Shown in pieces: positions 39,101 to 53,400 of a stretch of DNA of 64,000 nucleotides (position 1 is its first letter; every line of letters starts with the position of its first letter). A program made the position numbers and the translations under genes. Source of the DNA: Notospermus geniculatus (taxonomy: Eukaryota; Nemertea; Pilidiophora; Heteronemertea; Lineidae); contig NMRB01002559.1 of the NCBI GenBank assembly GCA_002633025.1, forward strand, positions 1 through 64,000. The letters are read 5' to 3'. The notes under the pieces were generated by a model. It had not been told where the DNA came from, did no database searches, and saw only the letters and a program-made list of their open reading frames with translations.

Positions 39101-42100
39101 AATTGACTTCCTGTTTATCATCTCGAATTATGTACCTGAACAAAAAATGTTCAAACTTTTTACTGATTAGCTCACCATATGAATTTTGAATCTGAATGGG
39201 GACGATAGCCGACTTTTTCAATAGGTGTCACTAGTGGTTAAATCTATTGAAATGAAACTGACACCCCGGCCCTGATCAATTTCCCACACAAAAGGCTTTC
39301 ATTGTGTTACCGGTAGGACCGGGTTTCGGTGTGCTGCCCTCTGTTGCGCTAGCATCCCCATTGATGGAGCTCTTTTTACATTGCAGGTGAGACTCCCCTC
39401 TACCTGAGTACAGCGAGTCGAGATCGTCTGATTCACATCTTTGATGTAAAGAAAGATTTCCATCTGCTGAATACTCTTGATGACCATTCCTCTTCAATTA
39501 CTGCTGTCAGATTCGTGGAGAACAATAATCAATTGCAAATGTTAAGTTGTGGTGCTGATAAAACGTTGTTGTTCAGGAACTTGCAACCGGTGAGTGTGCA
39601 GTAATAGTGATACATGTAGGTTTACTTGATTGATCTAATAATCAACTGTATCATGTGGGCCTTTTTCAATCGTACTAATTTTATCTTAGGATCAGTTAGA
39701 TGTGGTCATTTTAGTAGCAGGGACTGATCTAGGACTTTTTGCAGGGGAGGTCTGAGGGTTGTGGGCCACGGCATTCTGAACTGTATGTCTCTGCAGGTTG
39801 ACAATAGTAGTCATCCTGATCGCGTCAAGTTCTTAGCGCTGGTTCCCTTTGTCATCGCACACAAAACATGTGCACTGACGAAGGGAGTGAGTGCTAGGAA
39901 CCCCTGATGTTCTCAGGATGATAGTAGTGGACAGCAGTGATAATAGCCTAGTTGAGTAAACCTATGACCAATGATGATCACCTGTGACAGGTGGGCCTGC
40001 CTGCTTTTGCTTTTACAGCTCATTCAATGGGTATTTCTTTTTCAGAATCCTGAAGGGGGTGAATTACAGTTGTCTCTAAACCATCATATGGTTGGTAAGA
40101 CAACGTTGTATGACATGGACGTAGACCCGACAAAAAAGTTTGTTGCTACTGCTTGCCATGATCGGAATGTTAGGTAAGTTTAGCCATCATGAACTTCCTT
40201 ATAGTCATACGATACCCCTCCTACATCTTAAAACAGGTTGTGTTACCAACTGGTCAAAGAATATAGTAATATAACATTGTACATGTACATGTTTGTGAAT
40301 AGCGTACACAGGTCATGGAAGATTGCATATGTACATGCACAACGAAAATGTATGGGGAATGTTGCATGTATTGTACGGGTAGCCTTCATGAATATTGGCA
40401 TGTTCTGTACAAAGATGTACTTTACGTGTACAGGGAATGTTGCATGTTCTGTACATGGAAGGTATATCGAATGGAACAGTGCATTCCATGTACAAGGAAG
40501 ATGATCTTAGAAAATCTTTTTCAGAATCTACAACATAAAAACTGGAAAACAACGAAAATGTTACAAGGGATCAATCGGCGATGATGGTACCCTGATCCGC
40601 GTACAGCTGGATCCGTCTGGGTCGTACGCTGCCACCAGCTGCTCAGATAAAAACATTTGCATCATGGATTTCTTCACCGGCGATTGTGTGTCAACGATGT
40701 ACGGACATTCTGAAATTGCTCCTGGTATCAAGTTCATGAACGACCTCAAGCATTTCATTTCTGTTTCTGGAGACGGGTAAGTGTTTTGTTGGGTGATTTG
40801 TGGGTCCATAATTCATCTACTCAACGCTAGATTTTCCACGGCGTCATTCTTAAGATTCCACCAATATTCCCCTTAACCCGTTAACTGTGTAATTATTTAT
40901 GTAAAAATTTTTCTTTCTTAGAAAAAAATTTGCCAAAGGAAAAGCATTTGACACATAAGGTTCCAGACGTAATATAACGTCCTACGCACTGTGAAGCGCC
41001 ATTTCCTTGCAAGGCGTACCATTATGCCTTGTGCAAGCTGAGATCCTCGGGTGTTTTCGGGGGTTCCCCATATTTTGTAATGACGTAGTAGTATGCCGTA
41101 CCCAGTTAATGGGTTAGTATCAAATATTGTGACTCTTTATTTCAGGTGTATATTTGTATGGAAGCTACACCCTGAGTTCACTCAGCAAATGCAGCAAAGG
41201 TTGGCGGCTTTGGGTAAAATCAGCAAGGATCAGGCTGATGGGGCTGCTTTACGGTACGTCATAGCTTTTCAGCAGGTTTACATGCTCTGCTAGTGGGCTG
41301 CTTACCACTCTTTGTCCTGAAAGACGGCCATTTTGCTCTGATTGTTGGCATACACACAGGGCCGTATTCTAGAAGCTTCCTTAACTCTAAGGTTTACCTT
41401 TAGCTGTTGTTTGCAGGGCAGAATACAAAAGCCTAAAGTGGACCTTAGAGTTGAGGCTTCTAGAATATGGGGCTTCTAGAATACGGGCCACCAGTGTTGT
41501 TATTCATTTTTCACGTACCGGTAGTAAAAGTAATCTCTACAGTTTTTCATGCAATTTAATCTTCCTTTCCATCTCTTCTAGGCGTGGTACTTACGCGGTT
41601 GTGTCGTCTGATCGTTCTGGTGCTGTAGACACGAACGGTAATCATGCGGACGACATGGACGATGTCGATGATGGCGGCGATGACAACCAAGATGATCAGG
41701 ATGACCCAGATTACAGTTTTAATGTCGGCCGTTTACCAACATGGGCTAAGAAACAGGTGAGTCTAGCAAAAAGGCCCATTCCCACTGCAGTGGTTTTCCA
41801 CTCTTGCCACACGGTTTTCTAAGGTACCGTGTTGATTCTTACTTTAAGTAGAACAGACACTGATGCAAGGTACTAAAACTAAAAGGCCTATGAAACCGCT
41901 TGGCAAGAGCACACAGGAAACCGCAGCAGTTGATTTCTGCCTGTGTAGAGGCCTGCTCGTTACACTGCTGCAGACAAGAGTATAATTCTTCCCCTTCTGA
42001 ATTTCTGTTTTGCAAGTGATTTTATCCAAATATTTTTTGAGATGTCACCAATAGATTTACTGAAACATTTACGTAGTTGTCAGGCCACATAATATTAAGT

Positions 42101-44433
42101 AAAGGTCAGGAGGCAAATCATATAACGGCTAAATGCTTGATATAATGTCCCCCTCACACTCCTGCAAACTGATAATTACTGATAGAGGTCTTCTGCAAAA
42201 GCATGTGCAATTCTCAAATGTTGCGAAATCTAACAGATGAGGTGTTTGACTTGTTGTACAAAGGAATGAGCTGCATGTGTGATTGTACTGTTTTAGGTGG
42301 AGATACAGCATGGAAATGAGTCTGGGAAAGTATGTAAAGGCCACTTCATTCTTCATCACACTTCATCGCAATCGTTAACTTGTTAACGTTGACTCGTTCC
42401 AGTTACCTTCTTGCTATGTAACTTGTTCGATTGGCTTGTATTGGTCACTAACAGTAACTAGACGACTGGAGCTTATTAATAAAACAAAAATCTGCATTGT
42501 GAGGTTACTTTACCCCCTATGCTGCCCTAAATGCTGTTATTAACATTTTGAATGACTGGAGCATCGTTCATGATCTTAGTTTCAGTTCAAGGCAGGTTTC
42601 AGAAATGATTTTGATCAAAGGCAGGCATCGCTTTGCTTTTTTCTGTGTTGAGTTAAAAATAAAACCAAGTATCATAACTAATCTTGTTCCAAATGGAGCC
42701 AAGTATCATTGTTGATCCTGGGTCAAATAAAAGCCAAGTATCATACTTGATCTTGGTGAAAGCCATGGATCATACTTGATCTTGGTGAAAGCAATGGATC
42801 ATACTTGATCTTGGTGAAAGGTAAAGTCAAATATCATGTTGATCTTGGTTCAAATGAAAGCCAAGTATCTCATCGATGATCTTGATTCAGATGAAAGCCA
42901 AGATTCAGGATTGGTCTTAGATTGAAATCAAGAATAGCTGTTGATCTGCGTTTTGAACAGAATCAAACATCACAGTTATACTTGATTCAGACTAATCCAA
43001 GCTCAATGATCTTGATTTTGACATCATTGTTGGCTTTAATTGCATTTTGAATCGCTGTGATCTGTTCATGTCCCCCTTTAATTTGGTTGCAGATGTAATC
43101 CTGAATGCATGGTAATTCATTAATCCACCATAATCAGTTTTATCATTATTAACCTTGTTAATCCTAACAATAAAGAAAAATTTATTTGTAATTCAGTGCC
43201 AGATATTTGTAATCGAATTGTGAGATGCTGTGTGCAGCTATATATCTCTGCTAATTGAACCTCCCATAGGCCTTTTCGCACCAATCCATCATGACCAAAA
43301 AACCCATATCATACCCATATGTACTCTGCTGAATGCAATGCATATGTACAGCACATGTGCATTTGTTATGGCTTTTTCGGAGTTTTGTGGAGTTGGTGCA
43401 AAAAAGTCTTATTACCCAGTATGTTGTTAACCTTTCCTGCATACAATATGCACGATTGATCAAGTATATTGCCTGATCTAGTCACTAACAAAGATGTTGC
43501 AATATTGGTCTGACATCCAACCATCTTGAAATACCAAGGCCTCCGGTCACTTCGCCTTCAACTACATTCACTACAGTGAAAGAGGGGGACCAAAGGTTGC
43601 CCTTGGTGGTTCAAAATTACCCTTGGTGATTCAAGATGTGCATGCGCATGTCACTTTTCATGGTGTTTGCCACATACCTTTCATTCAAGTCATTTACTGT
43701 TACCAATTCATGATGATCATTGATGAAGTTCTCCTTTAACCAAACTTGTAAGAAAGCTGATGTTCTTTTCAACACTTCTGGGAAGAATAATTTCCACGAA
43801 GAATATCACTCAGATCAAAATGACTGTCAAAATCATCGAATAATCATTTCACATTGCCATCAATTCCAGTGTTTCATCTTCTTCTCATGTTTCATGACGT
43901 CAACACTGTCTGTTTTCAGTTCATTGGGAGTCCAAACGCAGAGAGTCCACGCCGAGTAAGATATCATTTGTGACGTCAATGCTTGTATTTCCTAATCACT
44001 GCTGTTCTGGCAGGGCAGGGCTACATTACTGGGTATCTGGGGGCTTGTGTATCATTCTGACAGGAATTTGCCATCTATATGGATTTCTGATGCTGAATAA
44101 TCGAGAAAATAACACTGCTCTGTGAAACCTTTGTCTTCAAAAAAGTATGGTAAATACTCAGATGCAAATTCTCAAAATGATACACAAGTATTCTCTCAAT
44201 CAACCGCAACTCCTGGGGCAGGATACCAGTAGCTGTAAATGTCCACGGGTTGTAATAATCACAAATCATATTCTCTGAATCTGCAAATATGTCTTGTGAT
44301 CATTTTGAGTTTGATTATTAACAAAATCATGTTTTAGTTCCTTTATATTATTTAATATTATATAATATTAATATTAATATTATTATAATATTAATATAAT
44401 ATATTATAATATTAATATAATATTAATATAATA

Positions 44434-44464
<31 letters not shown>

Positions 44465-47400
44465 ATCATGTTTTGGTTCCTTTATATATTTGTTTCACCT
44501 GTTTCAATTCATTTCGGCCAAAAACCCTCCCTAATATCCAAGTCATGTTTACTCATCAAAAGTGATTTCATTCCCATCGCCACTGTTAATTATCTTCCCC
44601 TCATTATGAATTGGTTGATCAATTAAATACTTAATTAATTGATTAATTTGATTTATTAATTAATTTACTTTTCATTTTTCATAATTTATTATGAATATTT
44701 ACAGTAAAAATGACTTGCTCTTGACTGCAAGTTAATTAATTTATCTAATTAATTAATTTATCAAGTCAGATTTATTGATTAGTCAGATTAATTAATCAGA
44801 TTAGTTAGTAATTCAGATTAATTAATTTATCAACATTAAATCAATATTAATCAGTTTATCGAATTAATTGGTTATTAATGATTAATTAACTAATCAATTA
44901 GTTAATTAATTTATCAAGTTAGTAAGATTAATTAGTTAATCAGATTGATTAATTTATCATATTAATGTATCAAATTAATAAATTTGATAAACTAGGCAAT
45001 ACCCGTTTAGTGGCGGAACTGCTAAATTCATGCGTCATTAGGAGCGTTTGGTGGAGGTAATTAGTGAGGTTAAGATCTGGTCCGACTCCCACTCCCGTTC
45101 CGACTCCGAGGGGCTAAATTTAGGATTTTTCAAGTCCATGAGTGGAAGATGAATTTACCACCCAGGCGGGTTCTGCTCGTTCTCCTAGAATGAGTAAACA
45201 CGATTGCTTTGGAAAACCCCGTTGTATTTGATGACGTAGTTCCCAAAAGGAATCCTCTGAGTGGGATTCGAGACTCGGAACATCCCTAATGACGTCATCC
45301 CCGTTCGAGTGGCGTAATGACGTCATTCTGCCGCACATGACGTTGCCGACGTCACGGATGACGCGACGGCAATCTCGGTGACGTCATGCCGTCAATAGGC
45401 CTGAACAGCATTGTTATTTTCGTTAATATCTTAATATTTCGAAAACTATAAGTGATATCAAAATTCGGGCTTCGTAAGGACACTTCCCAGGCCCGTCTGC
45501 ACTTGCATACCAAGTTTGGCGGCGATCCGTTCATTAGTCTCGGAGAAAATCGCGGACAAACAAACAAACAAACTCTTGTCAAATTTTAGTATGATTAATT
45601 AATTTTCCAAATTAACCAATTTGCCAAATTAATTAATTTATCTAATTAATTAATTAATTAATTTGGTTCATGCTCATATTTTCAAATAATCAGGAGGCTG
45701 AAATCTTGGAGCCAAAGTGAATTCTTGTGTAGACATTGAACTAGGCACAACTGTCGACTTTTGACCATCAGTATAAATTTTGTCCGTTTGTAAAGAGAAG
45801 AATCCCGAATTACATGTAACTGATGACAGAGCATGATGTGTACAGCACAAATTGCTTGGTAGATAGATGTATGCTGATTAACATAGTGCTGTGTACTATT
45901 ACTCACATCCCACTGCACTGTGTGTAAGTTTGTGTGTGATATAACTCGACGCAATCTTGGATCTTCAGTAAAATTCGATATTTACTGGATTTATAGAATT
46001 TTACCTTCTCATCATTAACTGTTGTTGGTGTTGACAAATCAGCTAAACTTTTTCTCAGTAATCATAGAGGGGAATGTCTGCCCAACCGATTGGGCAACCT
46101 GACATGAAGCAAATTCCATTTCCCAAACAACCATAGGGGGCCTACCGGTAACTCGAAAATTTGTTTGGTAACTTATTTTCCCAACCAGTGAATAGATTTA
46201 ACTTCCACAACCAATCAGATCGATGCTTGGCAAACTCTCTCCACCAATCAGGGTTCTGCTAGCTCACTTCCCAACCAGTCATTTGTAGGGAAACATCAAC
46301 TCACCTTCTCATTAGCCATTCTAAGCATCTGCTTACCAAAGAAAATATTGTGGTTCAAATCGTTAAAATATTCCCCCTGTTGTGTCTTCTTTTGTCTATC
46401 AGTGAGCACAGTTCAAGAACAAATTTTGAAGGAAAAAAATTATCCTATAATTCGGCTTCTAAACCTACCTTGATTTTCCTGCTTCATTTGCACATTGCAT
46501 TTCCGGTCCTTTCTGCTTAGTTTTCCTAAATTCAATCATTTTTTGTGGAGTTAAATTTTCAGTGTTGGTTATGGGATATTAATGATAATGGAGCATTCAA
46601 TTTCAGGTAGCTTCAAAGTTCTCTTTAAATGTGACAAATTTCTTTTATTGAGTGCAATGAGTACTTCTTTTAATTAGTTAAAATTTGCAGTATTTTCATT
46701 GATTAATTAGAATTAATTAATTAATCATTGTAAATTTAATTTTGATTACTTCATTCAGTAAACTGAAATCTGTAAAAAATTGTGCTGATTCATTAACTCA
46801 GTAATCGAATTCTCATTGAAAATTTCTTTAAATTTTTAAAATCGAGTCGAGCCTACTGCGAAACATTTTTAGCTCACCTGGGGTGAGCTCTTGTCGTGGG
46901 TCTGCGTCCGTCGTCCGTCGTCGTCCGTCGTCGTCGTCGTCGTCGTCGTCGTCCGTCAACATGACCTTGGAACATTTCGATTTAACATTTGTCATTTGTT
47001 TTTCTGGTACGTTCACCCAGGTGAGCACATGGTCCATGGACCATTTCATTCTGCTAGATTCTATCATTTCTTGTTCATCATTTATCAACAATCGATCATC
47101 AATCAGTTCATTTTTCGCCGAACACCATCGCTTGTCTTGTCTTGTTTACATTCGCCTGGTAGAGCAGACGATAGTTGTTGATAATGCTGACTGATTTTCC
47201 CCGTAGGCATCAGTACCCTTCATGACACAGGCACGATCCCATTCACCGATATGGAGCAAGGTTTGTCCGCTTACTAATGTTTCTCTTCATCTGTAATTAA
47301 CAACATTCACGTTTTTTCCAGAGCACAGGTCTGACAAATTATAGTTAGGGCGTACTTTCTGTGCTTGAGTTTTGACAGGTGCCATAACATCACTTGTTTT

Positions 47401-50400
47401 AGCATGGGTTTTATTCACGTTTTTCCAACAACTGCATTATCAAAAGATTCTGATTTAAGAGTTCTTCCTTGTACTACACCTAGGCCTATTTCCCATCCAC
47501 GTGGTCTTTTTGGCGAGTCTCTTCACATTTGGGACTTCAGATTGACTATAGATCAGTTTCCCACCAGGAGCCATCTTTCCGGTCGCTGTTGTAGGAACGC
47601 CATGAAACATGCGGATCGTCTTGTAGGAAGCGTAACGCATTTTCAGTGTGAGATTCCCCCAGACTGAGAAAACATCTGTGAATTCCTGGAATTCCCGATG
47701 CAATGATCCAAGATGGCGGCTTGTGAAACTGATCTGTTTATCGTTTTGGTGGGCCTCCCCATCTTTGATTTCTCTGGAAATTTAGTGTGTGCACACTTAC
47801 CTGGTAGGCAAATTCAGATCTCATGACCAATCACCAGTGTTTCCGCCAGCGGGTACTAAGGGTACTATGCTAGTACCCTCAGAGGAACAGAAAAGAGCCA
47901 TTTTCTTTAATTTCATGGGGTTTTTGTTGATTTTGAAGAAATTAGTACCCTCAAAAAAATTCCTGGCAGAGACCCTGATCACATCACTGACATATTTCAG
48001 TTTGCCTACCAGCTAGGTACACATATGAGAAATCTCCATGATGGCAGGGGCTGTCAAAACGGTGAATACTCTCAGAGTGATGAAAACATGCTTGAAAATG
48101 AGTGATTTATGGCAGCTGTATGGTGATCTTGCCAAGTATATTTCCATCTATTCAGCAGTAGGCAAATCGACTTTACATAACAATGTGAAGTTGACCGACA
48201 AGTGTGCAATTGTGGCAAATTTAAAGTGACAAAAGTTAAAAATTTTTGTGAATGTACAAAATAAAACCTAGCTTTGTTTGTTTTGCCCTCCTAATGGGAT
48301 TTTGTGTAAATAATCAACAAGTGTGTGTAATTGCCGAATGCTTGGTTGTGGTCCAAATTCAGTTAGGTCTATTTGCAGTCTTAGCCTTAGTCTTAGTTGC
48401 AGGTCTGACTACTTTTAGTTTGGTCTAGATTTATAGGTCTAACTACTTGTAGTTGGGCCTATTTGTAGGTCTAACTACTGAGAATAAGGTTTTGTGTGCT
48501 TAAATCCTTTTAGAAAGTGTAATTAGAATTCCAGTTGGAATGGTGAATAGATCTACCACATGACTGAAAATTAGTGACCTTTGTTCCAAATTAATGAAAA
48601 TCTTGACAAAAAAGTACTAGTATATGACATTTTCAAATTCTGAAACCCCCATAAGGTACATCTGTACCAAATGTAGCAAACCTTTTTAGTGAACCCTTTG
48701 CTGCAGATGCTTACCTTAGTCTCCCCACTGCATAATGATGATTCACTGCAACGCTTCTGATAGTTAGCCTAATTTATGTGTATCACCATAAATATATCAC
48801 ACTTTAATACCTCAAACCTTTTACAGATTGTGCACCTCCAGAAGAAATAATTATTTTCTTCCTTTTCTGAAGAGGCATCTAAAATTCTTCTCAAATTATT
48901 GATACTTAAATAAAATTGGATAAAATTAAATTGTAGGGCCAATCAGAGGCGCACACTTCACGTGAGGGCCAAGTGGCTGGACATGGTGACCACGCAATGG
49001 TAATGTTGCTAGTAATGCACCTTCTAAAAAATAATCATGCTTACTCTTAATCTCTTTAAATTTCTACTGTATATTTCATTCCAAGTTTCTAAATAATTTC
49101 AACCTGTTCACCGTCCTATTCAAAAGTACATCTTAATATTTCTTAACATAACCCACCTGCAGTTTTTGTGTGCACCTACCTTAACTTCAATTTCACATGG
49201 CAAATCAGCTATTTACTTATAACTCCCTGACATCCTATTCACTGAATGCTTGAAGCTACTCATAGCTTACCAAATGCAGAGCTTTGGATTGGTTATTTGT
49301 GTGGCGGTCTAGGAAAACCCGTGGATGTCACATTTGAAGAAAGTGTTAATGGCCTTGGTTAACCCGCACATTTCAATAGCTGAAATGTGCTACGTAACAG
49401 GTAAACAGTAATCAATCAATGCACAGGCAATCTGACAGCCCTTGTTGTCCCCCGGAGCCCTCGGAGGGGGACTTGAAAATACCGGCCGTCCGTGCGCCTC
49501 TGCCGCTCGCCGCTACTAGTCCCTTCCGCTCTAATTGTGCCATTAATACTGAACGGAATCTTCAAAATACATGCCCGTCGGACTTGCACCCGGGGCGACG
49601 GGGGACGTTCAATGCTGTGCTTGTTGATCATTCAGTGACATCCGACGGGTTTTCCTAGACTCATGACTGCCACACATATGCTATTTCACATCCAAGGCAT
49701 CTTCTCATTCAGCTACCATGTGAAATTTCAATGTTATATGATTGGATGGGCAAACAAATATCGGTCTTATAATCCACAGCCAAAAATTCAGATGTAAAAA
49801 ATGATACTTTGTAATTGCTGAGAAAATTAATGAAGCCTTCTTTGATGCCAGTATAAAACAACTGTGATTTAATGCCATTAAAGAGATATATTTTTGCGGA
49901 ACGGTCAAACAGCTAACATTAGCAATTTCATCAATAAGCTATCCCGTTCTGTGGTGATACAATGATGCTTCTTTTATATCATTATCAAGATCAATGATGA
50001 ATTCATCTTTCATGTTTCTACTTTCAATGCCCTCTATCTTCATCATTTTCATTCACAAGTTTGTCCAGACCATTGGTGGATTTGACAGTTAGTTTGTTAA
50101 GTCTGACTTTGGTGTTGACATATATTAGCAGTGTTGAGCAGTGAATCTGAAGACCATGATAAAATCCCAGTCCAAATGTTTAAACCCGCTTGTAATATGC
50201 GTATCCTCCATCTTGTCATGGTTGTGGTTGCTTGGTAGAGGATCGTGTATGATTGGCTGCATTGTAGAGTGATAGTCGGTGGTGGTTGTGGATGATATGC
50301 ATGATTTGAAGAGGTCCCCAACGAACTTATGGTGTAAAAACTGTTATAAAATATGTCATAAGTGAGCCATGGCATGCTCATGAATTTCACTGGTGTAGAT

Positions 50401-53400
50401 CAGTCCTTGCCAACAAGAAGGAATCTATCACAAGATGGAGTCTATCACATGACGATTTTCATCCAATCAGACAGATGAGCGCCGAGGACCAAACCTTCGC
50501 CGTGATTTCTAAGGTACAGGCTGATTTCGTGTCTTTCCCTTTTAGGTGCTGCATGAGGAGTCAGAGACGCTCGGCACTATGAGTAACCTTCCCGCTCCTA
50601 GGGGGCGCTGGGCTCAACGGGTGGACGACGGTGGTATCCAGATGAAGTCAGTACTCGATGGGGATGATACTATTCAGTTGTCTTTGGACGCTGCGAGAGG
50701 TATGAATTCTCATGGATAGGCCTATTCCAAATTTGATGAAGCCTAAAGTCGAATAAGCAAAAGTTAGTTCTTACCGGATGATCTGTAATAATTGGGTTCT
50801 GTGTAGTCATCTTTGGATCAGGTGTGAATTCTCGTGGTTAGGCCGATTTCAAATTTGATCAAACCGAAGTGTTCTGTTGTTAAGCCTAGTTTACACTGCA
50901 GGCACGGTGCGACACGGAGTGATGCAAAATTTTTCGCGCCTGATTGTTTCCACTGTTAAGCCTATAGCTGTTCACACTTGCGGTGCGACGCGATGTGGTA
51001 AGAAGGCTGTAATCCTTTGCTCAGATCGCGCCGTGTCGCACCATGCCTGTAGTGTGAACTAGGCTTTACCAGGTATTGTAATACCAGATAATTTACCAGA
51101 TAATTTGATTCTATTCAGATTTCTTGCAATTTTGAATAGTATCAGTGTACACTAAACCTGGGAATTTTTGTGCACCTTTATGAAGAGTGCTTATAATATA
51201 ATTTCAATTAAAGACAAAAGTCATAATACTGTATGCCCTCTCATAGTGCCACAATTTTGTGTTCTGTTTTGTGAAAATTCTCATTTGTCCTGATATTTGT
51301 TTGTACGTCAGATGTTGCCTCTTACCTTGTTTCTTTATTTTACTGTATTCTGTGTGTTTGTTCTCCAGCTGCCGTGGGAGTCGCTGCCCCTGAGCAGGGA
51401 GCAGAAGGCAAGCATCCCTGGTGTTGTTTTTGGTGCAGTGCTGTTGTACTCTACTTTTGTCAGAGGTGGTCAGGAAGCTGTTGTGAAGCTAAATGAAAAG
51501 GAGACGTTTTGAGTCTTAACACTTTTGAATTCACTGATCAAGATCAAATACAGAATTATCGGCACTATAGACAATATGTGACCCTCCGCTACAAAACCAG
51601 TATTAAAGTCGCACGGAAAATGAGCCTAAACGGAATGATATGACACCAGGAGATAATGAAAGAAATAGAATCACCCAGACTTCACTATGGACAGACAGTA
51701 CTGAAATTGACAAATGTGACCCCTCCACCACAAAACCAGTCATCAGTCACTCTGAGGTTGGCAAGTTGGAACCAACGTACTTGTCAATTTCAGTATTGTC
51801 TGTCAGTCTATTGTGAAGTGTGAGTGATTCTATTTCTGTCTTATCGCCTGGTGTCATGTCAGTACGTTTAGGCTCATTTTCTGTGTGACTTAACACTGGT
51901 TTTGTGGTGGAGAGTCACATATTGAAGATAAATGTCGTAGAAAACCAGAAACGCCAAGAAATTCTGTGTCACATGGGGAGATGTGTAGCCAGCTGTGACA
52001 AACAGACTTGTGTTGTCACACGCCTTTCATTTCAAATGTACATGTATTTCAACACCACCAGAGCAATCCTGCCCACCTCTGGCTGGCCTGCACCCTGACT
52101 ATTCCCACCACATGCAGCACAGTAACCAAAAGGCTTTAACTTAAATCACCTCTCAGGCATTCGAAAGTTCTGTTCAGGGTTTATCCACAATTTTACAGTT
52201 CTAGCCTACTTCAAATTTTCTGGCACACCTGTTTCCAAGTTTATTACAATTTTACGGTTTCCCTATTCCTGGGTATTTTTCATGTCTTTTCCTGAACTGC
52301 CACCCAAACTGTAAAATCTCTGTACTATTGTGAAAATGCCAGCACTACAAGAAACTAGGCCCAATCTAACTCATGATTCTGTACATCTAACATGTAGGAC
52401 TTGATTACAGAAGAGTATTTGACAGATAAAACTAAATGATAGGTGTAACTTGACCAAATGCCTATTTCTGGTATGCCAGTGACTCGCTGGTCTCTGCAGA
52501 GCTGAAACTAACAGAGAGGAGCACTGTCTGTTTAATCAGCTGTTACTCTCAGTCCCTGGTGAATGTGGTGACATAGTGCAAGAGTGTTCGAGTTGTATTT
52601 GAGAGGGCTCAGGTTCAGTACTCAGTTACATTGTTACTTCCACCTCTCAACCGGACAGAATGAAGGATGGAAGTGGCCCTGAAAAAGTGCTCTTTGAGTG
52701 ACTGACTGATAACTATTCTGCAACAAATTTTTTCACTATTTTCAAATTTTTTGTGTGTGTACAGTACTGTAAAAAAGTGTAACACTGTGACATAGTGTTG
52801 TGATGAAATAGTCATTTGTGACCTTCCCCAGCAAAACCAGGTGCATGTTGCTCGGAAGTTGAGCCCCAATGAAGATGACACCAGGAGAGAATGGAAGAAA
52901 TAGATTGTTTCAGATTTCGTAATAGACAGACAATATTGAAACTGACAAACATTTTGGTCTCAACCTGGCAAGCTAAGAGCGACGTGCGCTTGGTTTTGCT
53001 GTGGAAGGTCACATTTGCAGCTGCTGAGGTATCACATGTTTGAGGAGATGATCATAGAGTGTAGCGCAGTTGAAATCAACAGGGGTAGAAATTCTAACAT
53101 AGAAATTAACATCAATCGTAAAGTGTATATAAACATTCATATACTGGTTGTGCAAAGTTTGTTACATTCAGTTTTCTTCAGGTTTTCACTTTGTCCTGTA
53201 ATTTATTCAGTCCTTTCTTGATTTGCTTCTTGTTTAAATTAAAACACATCTGCTCTCTTTCCTCTGTCTCTTGAAATACAGCTTCATCGTCCACAAAATC
53301 TTGTTCATTTACAGACATACTAATCAAATTCAGTTTGTGTTTATGTCAACCTAACTTGCTGCAATTGATTGATCTCAACCTTTAACCTTTGTCAATTTCT

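Noticed and set aside
41451-41822. Frame read through exon 14 into the neighbouring introns as a separate small gene
   Set aside because: Only the part between the AG at 41581 and GT at 41757 matches the family; the rest is MITE and intron.
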